64,000 nucleotides of DNA from Nostoc sp. HK-01 (GCA_003990705.1 AP018318.1:2731501-2795500); one strand, 5' to 3'; numbered from the stretch's first letter, positions 37,176 to 47,453 are shown. A program made the numbers and translations. Notes: generated from the sequence alone by a model not told the origin.

Positions 37176-39827
37176 TCAATTTTTCATCTCTAAAGCAGAA
37201 GTTTGTTTGTTTTGCAGAACTTCAGTAGCTTTTTCCGCCGGAAGCGGTTTATAGAACAAATAGCCTTGTACATCTTCACAGTGAATAGATTTCAAAAAAT
37301 CTAATTCTTCTTGCTTTTCTACACCTTCAGCGGTGAGTCTTAGGCCTAAGTTACGTCCCAAGGTGACAATTGCCTTCACAATATGAGCTACTCGCACATC
37401 TGTGGTTAACTCTTGAATAAAAGAGCGATCAATTTTCAGGTTGTGCAGTGGGAGAAGTTGCAGGCGTGAAAGCGAAGAGTGGCCTGTCCCAAAGTCATCG
37501 ATGGAAAGGTGAACACCCATTTGTTCTAAATTATGTAAAACATTTCTGGTAAATTCTAAATCGGCGATCGCTGTTGATTCCGTAATTTCTAATTCTAAAA
37601 ACCTGGCATCTAATTCTGTCTCTGTGAGAATTCTGGCTACATCTTCTACCAATGTAGATTGGCGAAACTGTTTAGGTGAAAGATTCACAGCCACAGTTAA
37701 AGGCGGCAATCCTGCTTGTTGCCAAGCTTTATTTTGCAGACAAGCTGCTCGTAATACCCATTCACCAATGGGAATAATTAATCCACTTTCTTCAGCTAGA
37801 GGAATAAACACATTTGGCGCTATTAGCCCCATCTCTGGGTTTTGCCAGCGTACTAGAGCCTCCATCCCAGTGATTTGTCCTGTCAAGATATTTACACGGG
37901 GCTGATAATATACGATTAATTCTTCCCGTTCTACGGCATAGCGCAAGCTTTTCTCTAAATTTAGCAGTTCTGGAGTTTTGGCACTGAGGGTAGTTGTATA
38001 AAACTGATAATTATTTCGGCCTAAATCTTTGGCATGATATAAAGCTGCATCTGCATGTTGAATCAGAATTTCTGGATTATGGCTGTGTTCATCAAACAAA
38101 GCGATGCCAATGCTGGCACTGATATAAAGTTCATGTCCATCAAAACAAAACATCTTTTGTAAAGCTTGCAAGATTCTTTGGGCTACTTGGTCTACCTCGT
38201 CTAGATAATTAACTCGTGGGAGCAAGATTGTAAATTCATCTCCTCCCCAACGTGCCACAGTATCTCCTTCTCGCAGAGATTCTTTTAGCCTTTGCGCCAC
38301 AATTTGTAATAATTCGTCTCCCAATGTATGACCTAAAGTATCATTAATCACTTTAAAGCGATCTAAATCGAGAAACATCACAGCTAAACTTTCACGATTG
38401 CGTGTTGCGTTTGGTAGAGCTTTAGCCAACAGTTCATTAAATAGTAAACGGTTGGGTAATCCAGTCAGCATATCGTGGAGTGCTTGATGGCGAATTTTTT
38501 CCTCTACTTGTTGACGCTGCCATGCACCGCTAATACTAGCCGCCATTGTCAATAAAGTTGATTCTTCATGTCTTGACCACAGGCGCTCTTGAGAACAGTC
38601 GGCTAAACCAAGACAACCCCAAAATTCATCTTCCAGTCGTAAGGGGACTAAAAGTAAAGATTTAATTCCATCCCTGTCCAGTAGCTTTTGTTCACCTATG
38701 GGAAATTCTTGGATAGTACCACTAATAGATTGTCCGCCGGAAAGAGTCGCATACCAACGCGCCAGTTCCGAAGATTGATAAAGCTGATTTTGCCAGTGAG
38801 AGCGAGAGGAGGTAAAGTTAGTTCGTGTCCATTCAAATTGCAGGCTGAGAGCCATTTCTCCTGTATCTAAGTGGAGATGGTTTTTAAATAAATAGGCGCG
38901 ATCAGCCTTTGCTGCTTCTCCTAAAACAGCTAGAACTTTATCTATGCCAGTTTCGTAATTCATTTCCACTAGCAAGTAATTTGCGGCTTCGGCTACTGCT
39001 TGTAATAGGCGATCGCGTTGGCGTAATTCAGCTTCGGCTTGCTTTTGCTCTGTAATATCCCTGACGATAAAAGTTCTAATTAAGTCACTTTCAGGTAAGT
39101 AATGGATACATTGTTCAAAAACTTCCTGCTCAACTGTGATCTCGCGGGAAAAAGAATTTATCTTTCTATCCTCTACCGCATTGAGCAATCCTGTCAGTAC
39201 AGGATGCTTGTTACCAATTTCTCGAATCTTTGGGAATTTCACCGATGCGGCTGGATTGAGATATGTAATTGTTCCCCCTAAATCCATTTCGATAATTGGG
39301 TTGGGGATAAGTTCAGGGAAAGATGCTAGGCGTGCGAGAGCCGTTTCACTGGCCGCTTCAAAATTAGGATCAACAATCAAAGTTTGAAACGGATTGGCAA
39401 CATTCGCCTGTTCTAATAGAAAATCAGATATGTTTTCAATATCCCCACTTTCTGAAAAAGCCTTTTCGGAAATATAAGAAATTGCATAGTATTTAGCCTG
39501 GACTTGATTATTGCCAAAGGCAATTACGTCTCCATGTTGAAGATTATGGGAGACGCATTTCATCCCATTTACATATAAGCCATTGGTACTGGATTTACCC
39601 TTGAAGTTACCATCAATAATCCGAAAGCCATACTGGTCGGTTTCTGGAAGCGTGACCCGTAGTAAAATCGCATGTTGTCTAGATACTGAACGAGAGCGCA
39701 GCACGATCGCATTTCTCGAATCTCGACCAATGGAATAAGTGGTTTCTTGAAGTGGGATAGTTCTTTGTCCTTGCAAGTCTTGGACAACCAATAGGTGACG
39801 TATTTTCTCCCACTCATTTCCTGGCAT
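37176..39827 (-). CDS. FHA-PAS-GAF-GGDEF-EAL cyclic-di-GMP signalling protein
   Basis: An 883-residue cytosolic regulator. An FHA domain fills residues about 10-115 (YSIGRDSRNAIVL, SVSRQHA, GNFKGKSSTNGLYVNG), so it should bind phosphothreonine. A PAS-like segment at about 165-270 ends in RDITEQKQAEAELRQRD, and a GAF domain follows at about 280-445. The diguanylate cyclase motif RWGGDEF is intact near 525 and the phosphodiesterase motif EALVRW is intact near 655, with DDFGTGHSSLSRL downstream. Both activities are possible. FHA input ties c-di-GMP to Ser/Thr kinases. No partner gene is adjacent. Confidence 0.93.
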   Translation of the reverse strand: MPGNEWEKIRHLLVVQDLQGQRTIPLQETTYSIGRDSRNAIVLRSRSVSRQHAILLRVTLPETDQYGFRIIDGNFKGKSSTNGLYVNGMKCVSHNLQHGDVIAFGNNQVQAKYYAISYISEKAFSESGDIENISDFLLEQANVANPFQTLIVDPNFEAASETALARLASFPELIPNPIIEMDLGGTITYLNPAASVKFPKIREIGNKHPVLTGLLNAVEDRKINSFSREITVEQEVFEQCIHYLPESDLIRTFIVRDITEQKQAEAELRQRDRLLQAVAEAANYLLVEMNYETGIDKVLAVLGEAAKADRAYLFKNHLHLDTGEMALSLQFEWTRTNFTSSRSHWQNQLYQSSELARWYATLSGGQSISGTIQEFPIGEQKLLDRDGIKSLLLVPLRLEDEFWGCLGLADCSQERLWSRHEESTLLTMAASISGAWQRQQVEEKIRHQALHDMLTGLPNRLLFNELLAKALPNATRNRESLAVMFLDLDRFKVINDTLGHTLGDELLQIVAQRLKESLREGDTVARWGGDEFTILLPRVNYLDEVDQVAQRILQALQKMFCFDGHELYISASIGIALFDEHSHNPEILIQHADAALYHAKDLGRNNYQFYTTTLSAKTPELLNLEKSLRYAVEREELIVYYQPRVNILTGQITGMEALVRWQNPEMGLIAPNVFIPLAEESGLIIPIGEWVLRAACLQNKAWQQAGLPPLTVAVNLSPKQFRQSTLVEDVARILTETELDARFLELEITESTAIADLEFTRNVLHNLEQMGVHLSIDDFGTGHSSLSRLQLLPLHNLKIDRSFIQELTTDVRVAHIVKAIVTLGRNLGLRLTAEGVEKQEELDFLKSIHCEDVQGYLFYKPLPAEKATEVLQNKQTSALEMKN

Positions 39828-40092
39828 TGCTCTTCCTCAAAATCTCATATCCTGGATTGAATGCTGAAAAATTCTACTTGTAGTCACTTGCTTTCACTTT
39901 CATACTTTCTCAAATATCTAGAATAAATTTAAATGTATAGTATTTTACACAGTGTAAATACTTATTTTATGAGGTAAAGCTAATTTACTTACCTCAAGAT
40001 GCTTTTTTCTCACTTCATTAAGATACATTTATAGAAAAAAAGACTTAGTGAAATCACTGAATTATAAATTAATATTTGACTGTAATCCTAAC

Positions 40093-40860
40093 CTAATTTT
40101 TTTGTAACATTGTTGAGAGAGGTTTGCCAATCTCAGTTGTTTTCTCTTGAAAACCACCAGCATAGTTAATTACGCAGATAGTTTTGTAAGTTTTATGATT
40201 TCCGTAAGCAACGCCACTAACTTTAAATGCAGAGTTAAAGATGTTTTTTCGATGTCCGCGTGATGGTACTCCATCATCAATAATTAATTGCATGACAATA
40301 TCTTGGGCTGTATTAGGGCCATAACTAATATTTTCAGCCGCAGTTATCTGCCATTTACCATAGCGATTAATGCGCTCAAAAGGACTACTACCATCACTAC
40401 CATAATGACCTGTAGTGCCTTTATCCCCTTGGTCTTTTACATGAGCTTTTGCTGCTAAAGACATCCCTCTAGATAGACTTAACGCGCCGACAGGACGTGC
40501 TGATTTGAGAAATGCGATCGCCTCATCAACAGCTTTGCTTCCTTCTTGAGTAATTAAAAAAGAATTTTGTGACAGTCTCAGCTTTTTACCCTGAAACTGT
40601 TTTTTATAATTTTCTAAAATGGGAATATATGCCTTGAGATTTTGTCTAACTTTATTAGTTTCTTTAATTACTTCTTGTTCTATAAATGAAATATGATTTG
40701 TTTTAGCTACTAAATATAAACTTGATTCTTCATTTAACATTAAAATAGGTTCTGCTAAAGATGCTCTATATTGAAAAAGTTGATTATAACAAATAGTAAC
40801 TAAAATACTGATGATCAAGACTGCTAAATTCATGTATTTTACAATTGGTGCATAACTCAT
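40093..40860 (-). CDS. Membrane-anchored or secreted CAP (SCP/PR1-like) domain protein
   Basis: A 255-residue protein. One N-terminal hydrophobic segment (about 10-27) acts as anchor or uncleaved signal. The CAP domain spans about 125-240: [40 protein letters not shown], and [20 protein letters not shown]. This is the YkwD-like bacterial branch, with conserved His and Glu residues of the CAP cavity. The function of bacterial CAP proteins is mostly unknown. The gene is low in GC and stands alone; its upstream region holds a repeat at 40986-41024. Confidence 0.85.
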   Translation of the reverse strand: MSYAPIVKYMNLAVLIISILVTICYNQLFQYRASLAEPILMLNEESSLYLVAKTNHISFIEQEVIKETNKVRQNLKAYIPILENYKKQFQGKKLRLSQNSFLITQEGSKAVDEAIAFLKSARPVGALSLSRGMSLAAKAHVKDQGDKGTTGHYGSDGSSPFERINRYGKWQITAAENISYGPNTAQDIVMQLIIDDGVPSRGHRKNIFNSAFKVSGVAYGNHKTYKTICVINYAGGFQEKTTEIGKPLSTMLQKN

Positions 40861-40985
40861 ATATATTGTATTTTTTACAACGTGTCACCCTGAGAGATAT
40901 GCAATCAGCCAAGTATAATAAATAATTTATATTACTGAGACAAATCGCACATAGCGAAAGTAAATTTTTTCTGTCTGTTCTTCTG

Positions 40986-41024
40986 CATATTTGTCTCAAA
41001 CTTAAAGTGAAACCGTATTACACC
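40986..41024. repeat. Fragment matching the MITE-like element at 7948-8059
   Basis: CATATTTGTCTCAAACTTAAAGTGAAACCGTATTACACC resembles the right end at 8026-8060. The block AAACTTAAAGTGAAA is identical. The left end of the element was not found here. Confidence 0.55.
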
Positions 41025-41142
41025 CATTCTGAGGTTATGGGAAAATTCGGGAATTACGCCAAAGCTGCATCTGAGTTTGACAGCAGTCTAATTGGTAAAT
41101 CAGGTAAAGTAAAGATAAGTAAAGAAAGCGCGTTAATCATAA

Positions 41143-41823
41143 ATGGCAGCTCTACCCTTACAGGAAATTTCTGCTCAGTTAGAAAGTTCAAATTTACGCG
41201 ATCGCATGGTTGCACTTGCCAGTCTGCGCGATGTCCCGGCTGAAGATGCAGTACCTTTAATTAAAAAGGTGTTGGATGACGATTCTTTGCAACTGCGCTC
41301 TATGGCAATCTTTGCCTTGGGAATCAAGCAAACTGATGAATGTTATGCAATTTTAGTCAGAATTTTGCAAACAGACCCCGATTATGGCATTCGTGCAGAT
41401 GCTGCTGGTGCATTGGGATATTTAGGTGATGTCAGAGCTTTTGAGGCACTAGCCAGAGCATTTTATGAAGATACTGATTGGTTAGTCCGATTTAGTGCAG
41501 CTGTGGCTTTAGGTAATCTTAAAGACCCACGCGCTCGTGAAATTCTCTTGCAGGCTTTGGATAGTAAGGAAGCGGTTTTACAAGAAGCTGCAATTTCTGC
41601 ACTTGGGGAAATTGGCGACTTAGCAGCAGTTGATAATATTCTCAAATTTGCTCAATCAGATGATTGGCTAGTTAGACAACGGCTGGTAGAAGCCCTAGGA
41701 AATCTGCCCACGCCTAAGAGTATCTCGGCTTTAAAATATTTAGAGAAAGATAGCCATCCCAACGTTTCTGAAGCCGCCAGAATCTGCCTCAAGCGAATTG
41801 AAGAAAAAGGCAAGCAAGCATAA
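41143..41823 (+). CDS. HEAT-repeat protein, phycobilisome-lyase/NblB-like
   Basis: A 226-residue solenoid of about six HEAT/PBS-lyase repeats of 30 residues (for example VPLIKKVLDDDSLQLRSMAIFALG, GIRADAAGALGYLGD, LVRFSAAVALGNLKDPRA, VLQEAAISALGEIGD). Such proteins in cyanobacteria include bilin lyase subunits (CpcE/F) and NblB. This one precedes a CpcS/CpeS-type lyase gene by 71 bases on the same strand, which makes a phycobiliprotein role plausible. The lyase-specific residues cannot be judged by eye. Confidence 0.85.
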   Translation: MAALPLQEISAQLESSNLRDRMVALASLRDVPAEDAVPLIKKVLDDDSLQLRSMAIFALGIKQTDECYAILVRILQTDPDYGIRADAAGALGYLGDVRAFEALARAFYEDTDWLVRFSAAVALGNLKDPRAREILLQALDSKEAVLQEAAISALGEIGDLAAVDNILKFAQSDDWLVRQRLVEALGNLPTPKSISALKYLEKDSHPNVSEAARICLKRIEEKGKQA

Positions 41824-41894
41824 AATTTCCTTCTCCTGCTACCTTTTAATAATAAGAGGGACTTTTAGTATTTTGATGCAGGGTAATTTCATTT

Positions 41895-42458
41895 ATGAAT
41901 ATTGAAGAGTTTTTTGAGTTAAGTGCTGGTAAATGGTTTTCTCACCGTACTAGCCACCATTTAGCATTTAAACAGTCTGAAGATGGCAAGTCAGATATTG
42001 TAATTGAGATGTTGGCCGCAGATCATCCAGAAGTGATTCAACTATGTCAGCAGTACGAAGTCAACCCCAGTGAAGCTTCCTGTGGTGCGAGAGTTACATG
42101 GAACGGCACAATGGAATGGGATGAAGAGAAACACACAGGTTCAACTGTGTTAGTTACTATACCCGATGCTGATAATCCCAGTGAAGGTAAGTTACTCCGC
42201 GAAATGGGTTATGCAGAAAAAGCCCCTGTCGCCGGGCGCTACAAGATGGGTAGTGATGACGCATTAACCTTAACCACAGAGTACGAAACTATGTGGTCAG
42301 AAGAACGTCTGTGGTTTGCCAGTCCCAATTTAAGAATGCGCGTCAGTATTCTTAAACGCTTTGGCGGTTTTAGTATGGCTTCCTTTACTTCGGAAATTCG
42401 GATGGGTGGTAGTCCAGCAGCGGCAAAAGCAGCTGAAGTTAGTAATTCAGCTTCTTAA
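41895..42458 (+). CDS. cpcS: Phycobiliprotein chromophore lyase, CpcS/CpeS family
   Basis: A 187-residue lipocalin-fold protein. [20 protein letters not shown] (1-20) is the family signature; [39 protein letters not shown] and the C-terminal TSEIRMG complete it. S-type lyases attach phycocyanobilin to the beta-84 and allophycocyanin cysteines. The N-terminus resembles what I recall of the Nostoc CpeS1/CpcS lyase. The pairing with a HEAT protein just upstream supports a phycobilisome-maturation unit. The Ala-rich tail is probably unstructured. Confidence 0.9.
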   Translation: MNIEEFFELSAGKWFSHRTSHHLAFKQSEDGKSDIVIEMLAADHPEVIQLCQQYEVNPSEASCGARVTWNGTMEWDEEKHTGSTVLVTIPDADNPSEGKLLREMGYAEKAPVAGRYKMGSDDALTLTTEYETMWSEERLWFASPNLRMRVSILKRFGGFSMASFTSEIRMGGSPAAAKAAEVSNSAS

Positions 42459-42504
42459 CAGAGATAGGAGGTAGGATAATCTTCCCTACCTTCTCCCTAC
42501 TATC

Positions 42505-43983
42505 CTAAATTTGCAGTAAGTTAGCGATCGCCTGTGGTAATGGCAAAATAATGATAATTAATAAAGCCATCGCCATTAATCCTAAAATGTCACGTCCATT
42601 ATCCAATTCAGTGACATCGTTCAAGGCAGGTTCATCAATCAAAGGCATAAATAATAAAATTATCGCCCAGACAAAAAATTCTGACTGTACCAAAGAAAGT
42701 AATAGCAGTAATAAGCGAGCTATTTGACCAATTACTATCGCTGTGCGTTGCCCAAACATAGCATGAACAATATGACCACCATCTAGTTGTCCTACGGGCA
42801 TTAAATTCAAGGCTGTGACAATTAATCCTAAAAAACCAGCCACAGCTAAGGGATGCAAATCAATAGCAGATTTAGCCGTTAACTGACTACCCAAAGCCAC
42901 CTTAGAAAGTAATGCTAATAAAATTGAATATTTTGGATTTAGTGCATCTGGATTGAGAATTCCTGTTTTGTCCGTTAAAGGAACTATCTCAGAATGGGCT
43001 AAACCCCATATTAAAAAGGGTAATGTTGCGAAAAATCCTGCAATTGGCCCAGCAATACTGACATCAAATAAAGCTTTACGGTGAGGAATTGGACTACGCA
43101 TTTGAATAAATGCGCCGAAAGTCCCCAAGAAAAAAGGCATAGGGATAAAATATGGCAGAGTTGAACGAATTTTGTAGAACTTAGCTGTCAAGTAATGACC
43201 AAGTTCGTGAATGCCTAAAATTGTGATTAACCCCAAAGAATATGGCAATCCTTCTAAGAAAACATTTGGATCAGCCTTCAAGGTTGTGAGGTCAACACCA
43301 GCAATTCTCGCTCCCACAAAGGTGGTAGTCAAAATAGTTGTAATTAGTAATAGAAGTGCTATTCCTGGTCTCGTTAACTTTTCTGGTTTGTTTTTATTGA
43401 CGGCTTCAGCCGCCTGTGAATTAGGTACTAAAACAAAGAAAGGTTTGCCATTCAGCCCTTCTTGAAAGATAACTAAAAAGCGATCGCCAAATTCTGATTC
43501 GATGTTGGCTTTAATTCGCTGGTAAGCTTGCAGGGGTGTCGTTCTTAACTGCCCTCGACAGATAATAGCTTGGGGTCGATACTCAAGATTTTGAATATAG
43601 TATACAGACCAGGGAAAACAATTTCGTAGCTGGCTTTCTTCGGTAGGTTCAATGGGACGCACTGGCACTGGTTCTGCGGTAGGATGGATAGCCGATTCTA
43701 ATTTAGGAGCTTGGGGTTCAGTTTGCTTATTTGTTGGCGCTGTTCGCCCCCATTGAAACAACAGCCAGTATAACAAAAGACAAACAATAGAAGACCCAAT
43801 AATTAATGACGGTGGCGGAGGTTGTTTGATTCCATATCTCACTGTCCATCCCGTCAATAGTAATGCTGGTGTCATTAACACTAGCCATAACAACCAAACA
43901 GGTGTGCGTGTAATGCCAATAGCACTGCGTTGCACCATCAGATAAGTAGCTAGTCCCAGTAGGAGGAGAAACCAAAAAGTCAT
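42505..43983 (-). CDS. Site-2 protease family (M50) membrane metalloprotease, EGY1-like
   Basis: A 492-residue intramembrane protease. Two N-terminal helices precede a Pro-rich linker and a soluble domain (about 105-195). The M50 core follows with zinc motif HELGH (about 258-262) and the third ligand in MPVGQLDGGH (about 395-404). The large N-terminal extension resembles the EGY1-type proteases of cyanobacteria and plastids. These cleave membrane-embedded regulators or act in photosystem assembly; the target here is unknown. It converges with the phycobilin lyase gene. Confidence 0.9.
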   Translation of the reverse strand: MTFWFLLLLGLATYLMVQRSAIGITRTPVWLLWLVLMTPALLLTGWTVRYGIKQPPPPSLIIGSSIVCLLLYWLLFQWGRTAPTNKQTEPQAPKLESAIHPTAEPVPVRPIEPTEESQLRNCFPWSVYYIQNLEYRPQAIICRGQLRTTPLQAYQRIKANIESEFGDRFLVIFQEGLNGKPFFVLVPNSQAAEAVNKNKPEKLTRPGIALLLLITTILTTTFVGARIAGVDLTTLKADPNVFLEGLPYSLGLITILGIHELGHYLTAKFYKIRSTLPYFIPMPFFLGTFGAFIQMRSPIPHRKALFDVSIAGPIAGFFATLPFLIWGLAHSEIVPLTDKTGILNPDALNPKYSILLALLSKVALGSQLTAKSAIDLHPLAVAGFLGLIVTALNLMPVGQLDGGHIVHAMFGQRTAIVIGQIARLLLLLLSLVQSEFFVWAIILLFMPLIDEPALNDVTELDNGRDILGLMAMALLIIIILPLPQAIANLLQI

Positions 43984-44250
43984 GTGTTCTTTAATAATTT
44001 GGAAAAATATCCCACTAGTAGTGTCAGCACCACAGCCATCACCACAAAGCAGAATCTAAAACCCTAATTTTTAACAATAGTTAACTATTTAGGGTTAATT
44101 TTTTAGTACCAATTTGCCCAATGATTGCAACAGATGAATTGCTCAAAAGCTTAGAAAACAACTGTTTGACAATCTGAAATCCCAATGGTATCGGCATTTC
44201 AACTCTGTTACTAAATTTTTACCACTCCTCATTGTTATTGAGTTTTTCTC

Positions 44251-44937
44251 ATGTGTTCCTTACCCCAACAGCCCAGTCATACAGCTAAGTCCCCACGTCC
44301 TGTGCTAGATAGCATTTTTGCTTTTCCACCAAATCGGGACACCTTGGGAGGAACCTCCTATTTCATTGTAAGAAATGAAGGGAATATCCTCATCGATTGC
44401 CCTGCTTTAGATCAAATGAATCTGGATTTTTTGCGATCGCATGGGGGTGTAAGGTGGTTGTTTATCACTCACCGTGGTGCTATTGGCAAAACACCAGAAT
44501 TTCAGCAAAATTTGGGTTGTGAGATTTTAATTCAAGAACAAGAAGCCTATTTATTACCAGGCTTAACCGTTAATAACTTTTCTCAAGAAATTACTCTCAC
44601 TTCTACAGTCCAAATTATTTGGACACCAGGCCATTCTCCTGGCTCGTCTTGCCTTTATTACAGCGAATTAGGCGGTGTTTTATTTTCTGGTCGCCATTTA
44701 GTTCCCAATCAGCACGGTGAACCAGTACCATTACGCACAGCTAAAACCTTTCACTGGTCTAGACAACTTAAAAATGTGCAATCTTTACTAGACCGCTTTA
44801 CTCCAGTCACTCTTGAGTATATTTGTCCCGGTGCGAATACAGGTTTTCTCAGAGGTCAGCGGGTTATTGACCAAGCATACAAGCGGCTGGCTGTATTAGA
44901 TTTTCCAACTTTGTTGCAGTTACAACCGATTTTGTAA
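44251..44937 (+). CDS. Metallo-beta-lactamase-fold protein with degenerate metal site
   Basis: A 228-residue MBL-fold protein. The order of strands and TPGHSPGSSCLYY (about 129-141) fit the family. The first metal motif, normally THxHxDH, reads ITHRGAIGKT (about 73-82), keeping one His only. The bridging Asp of the usual SGD motif is Arg (LFSGRHL, about 149-155). Loss of most ligands predicts a non-catalytic or altered protein. The N-terminus from MCSLPQQPS is plausible. It converges with ctpA across a strong hairpin. Confidence 0.8.
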   Translation: MCSLPQQPSHTAKSPRPVLDSIFAFPPNRDTLGGTSYFIVRNEGNILIDCPALDQMNLDFLRSHGGVRWLFITHRGAIGKTPEFQQNLGCEILIQEQEAYLLPGLTVNNFSQEITLTSTVQIIWTPGHSPGSSCLYYSELGGVLFSGRHLVPNQHGEPVPLRTAKTFHWSRQLKNVQSLLDRFTPVTLEYICPGANTGFLRGQRVIDQAYKRLAVLDFPTLLQLQPIL

Positions 44938-44942
44938 GTTTT

Positions 44943-44975
44943 GAGTAGGAAGCTGGAAATAGATACTTCCTACTC
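44943..44975. terminator. Bidirectional terminator hairpin
   Basis: GAGTAGGAAG (44943-44952) pairs perfectly with CTTCCTACTC (44966-44975) around a 13-base loop, between the converging MBL-fold gene and ctpA. Confidence 0.65.
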
Positions 44976-44982
44976 TTAGTGT

Positions 44983-46230
44983 CTAGCCTTTAGCACCTAC
45001 AGCTACTGCATTTTTCGCTAATATTTCGACGGCGGCTTGATATTGCAAATCTGCTTCTGTGGCAATTTGTTCGCGGGTAATAGGCTGTTGGGTAACTACT
45101 TGATCTGGCTTAATTCCTAATTTGTTAATATCTCGATGTTGTGGAGTTTCATATTTGGCTATGGTAACTGCCAAACCAGCACCATCGGATAATTCAAATA
45201 AAGATTGAATTAAGCCTTTACCAAAAGTAGTTTCGCCTACTAATTTAGCTCGTCCGTTGTCTTGTAGTGCGCCAGCGAGAATTTCACTAGCACTAGCAGT
45301 TCCTTGATTGACCAAAATGACTAACGGATCTTTTGTCAGTGAAGGGCCAAAGGCTTCAAAACTGCCTTGAATGCCTTGGCGATTAACTGTGTAGACAATG
45401 GTGCCAGAATCTAGCCATAGCCGCGCAATTTCAATCCCAGCTTGTAAAAGTCCCCCTGGGTTGTTGCGTAAATCTAAAATATAGGCAGCAGCACCTTTTT
45501 TCTCTAGACTATTTATAGCGTGGGCTAACTCCGTAGAAGCGTTGGCATTAAATTGAGTCAGGCGAAGATAACCAATGGATGTACCTTGAGGAGAAGTCCG
45601 CAATTGGGCAATAACTGGGTTGAGTTCAATGCGATCGCGCATGATACTAACTTCTCTCGATGCCTCTCCTTCGCGTTCAATCAACAGTGTTACTAAACTG
45701 CCAATGGGGCCACGCATTCTGGCAGCTGCCTCATCCAAAGTCAAGTTTTCTGTAGAAAATCCTTCAATTTTGAGAATGCGATCGCGCGGTTTAATGCCTG
45801 CTTTATCTGCTGGTGAACCTTCAATCGGCGAGACTACTTCTAGTTGACCTGTATGAGGATTGAGGGCAATTTGCAAACCAACTCCAGTTAATTCTCCAGA
45901 AGTATTGACCTGCAAGCTGCGGTACTGTTCTGGATCTAAAAAGCGGGTAAAAGGATCATCTAAGCTCTTGAGCATGGACTGAATCGCCGTGTAAGCTGCT
46001 TCTGTGCTAGTCAGCGGCTTCTCTAGGGCTTTTTGTCTGACGGCTGCCCAGTTTTGATGATTAAATGTTTCATCTAGATAAGAGCGATTGACAATGCGCC
46101 AAACTTCTGAAACGAGCTTTTGCTCATTTGTCAAAGCTGTGGCGGTGGGAATAACTCCACCAATCGCTAAACAAAACGCCAAAAATAACGACAAACTTAC
46201 CCGAAAAACGTACTTTTGCATGAACCCCAT
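44983..46230 (-). CDS. ctpA: Carboxyl-terminal processing protease CtpA
   Basis: A 415-residue exported S41 protease. The signal peptide (hydrophobic core about 10-26, ending TATA) directs it to the lumen or periplasm. The PDZ domain spans about 100-175 and the catalytic core contains NQGTASASEILAGAL and ETTFGKGLIQ; spacing identifies Ser313 and Lys338 as the dyad. CtpA trims the D1 precursor of photosystem II. I chose the ATG at 46230, with AGGTGG eight bases upstream, over a GTG at 46242. It is divergent from petB, an arrangement I recall from other cyanobacteria. Confidence 0.93.
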   Translation of the reverse strand: MGFMQKYVFRVSLSLFLAFCLAIGGVIPTATALTNEQKLVSEVWRIVNRSYLDETFNHQNWAAVRQKALEKPLTSTEAAYTAIQSMLKSLDDPFTRFLDPEQYRSLQVNTSGELTGVGLQIALNPHTGQLEVVSPIEGSPADKAGIKPRDRILKIEGFSTENLTLDEAAARMRGPIGSLVTLLIEREGEASREVSIMRDRIELNPVIAQLRTSPQGTSIGYLRLTQFNANASTELAHAINSLEKKGAAAYILDLRNNPGGLLQAGIEIARLWLDSGTIVYTVNRQGIQGSFEAFGPSLTKDPLVILVNQGTASASEILAGALQDNGRAKLVGETTFGKGLIQSLFELSDGAGLAVTIAKYETPQHRDINKLGIKPDQVVTQQPITREQIATEADLQYQAAVEILAKNAVAVGAKG

Positions 46231-46595
46231 TTTCAATTCCACCTGAACCCAAATTGTATCGAACTGCCCAGTTCTCTTGTTGTTGATGAAATCTATCTCT
46301 CGACTATGTTACTTTTTTTATAGAAGTAGTGCATTGCTCTCATCAAATTGTTAAGCAATCTGTGAGTACACAAGGCACTCTACAAACGATAAGATCTACT
46401 TTGGAACTGGCATCTTAAGTGTTTGGTTGCAAAGAGAACGCCATATATTTCATATTTACAGAGTGTTAAGTTGCTGAAAACGCTAATCACTCTGAACAGC
46501 AAAAAAACCAAACAAACAACCTTTTTGTGAAAATCCCAAAATTGCCAATTGGGAGATTGATCAACCGCAACCGATTTTTAGGAACTTGAGATTGT
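46231..46595. promoter_or_regulatory. Divergent ctpA-petB promoter region
   Basis: This gap of about 365 bases must hold promoters for ctpA (-) and petBD (+). A small AAATTGCCAATTGGG palindrome-like stretch lies near 46541-46555. No -10/-35 pair was assigned with confidence. Confidence 0.4.
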
Positions 46596-47243
46596 ATGGC
46601 CAACGTTTACGACTGGTTTGAGGAACGCTTGGAAATTCAGGCGCTTGCTGAAGACGTAACAAGCAAGTACGTACCTCCCCATGTCAACATTTTTTACTGT
46701 CTGGGTGGAATTACTCTGGTTTGCTTTCTCATCCAGTTTGCTACTGGATTTGCCATGACGTTCTACTACAGACCAACAGTTGCAGAAGCTTATGCTTCTG
46801 TACAGTACATCATGAACGAAGTAAACTTCGGTTGGCTGATTCGCTCTATCCACCGCTGGTCTGCCAGCATGATGGTGTTGATGATGATTCTGCACGTCTT
46901 CCGAGTTTACTTGACTGGTGGTTTTAAAAAGCCCCGCGAATTGACCTGGGTAAGTGGTGTAATCATGGCTGTGATCACCGTTTCCTTTGGTGTAACAGGC
47001 TACTCTTTACCTTGGGATCAGGTAGGCTACTGGGCTGTGAAAATCGTTAGTGGTGTACCAGAAGCAATTCCCGTAGTTGGAACATTGATTTCTGACTTGT
47101 TGCGCGGTGGTTCTAGTGTTGGTCAAGGAACCTTAACTCGTTACTACAGCGCTCACACTTTTGTTTTGCCTTGGTTAATTGCAGTCTTCATGCTGTTCCA
47201 CTTCTTGATGATTCGCAAGCAAGGTATTTCTGGGCCTTTGTAA
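46596..47243 (+). CDS. petB: Cytochrome b6
   Basis: A 215-residue four-helix subunit of the cytochrome b6f complex in the thylakoid membrane. All expected haem ligands are at standard positions: His86, His100, His187 and His202 for the two b haems, and Cys35 for the covalent c-type haem. The length matches the universal 215 residues. It carries electrons from plastoquinol across the membrane (Q cycle). petD follows 210 bases later on the same strand, the usual cyanobacterial order. Confidence 0.98.
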   Translation: MANVYDWFEERLEIQALAEDVTSKYVPPHVNIFYCLGGITLVCFLIQFATGFAMTFYYRPTVAEAYASVQYIMNEVNFGWLIRSIHRWSASMMVLMMILHVFRVYLTGGFKKPRELTWVSGVIMAVITVSFGVTGYSLPWDQVGYWAVKIVSGVPEAIPVVGTLISDLLRGGSSVGQGTLTRYYSAHTFVLPWLIAVFMLFHFLMIRKQGISGPL

Positions 47244-47453
47244 TCTCATTGTTTGTTCAGCCAAAATGTGAACAGGCAATAGCTGTTTCCAGAGAAAGTT
47301 GTTTGTTTTAAACTGATGGACAATTAGATATGGTATATCAGCAAGAAATCACAGACACTTTTACTGAGAAGCAAAAGCTACTACCTTGTCTCAGATAGCA
47401 AACGGCTAACATCAATGCTTTAACTGAAATTCAGCAGGAGAGCGCATTTAAAC

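Noticed and set aside
41007-41243. 78-residue frame before the HEAT gene
   Set aside because: It overlaps the HEAT gene out of frame, starts near repeat DNA and has no conserved features.
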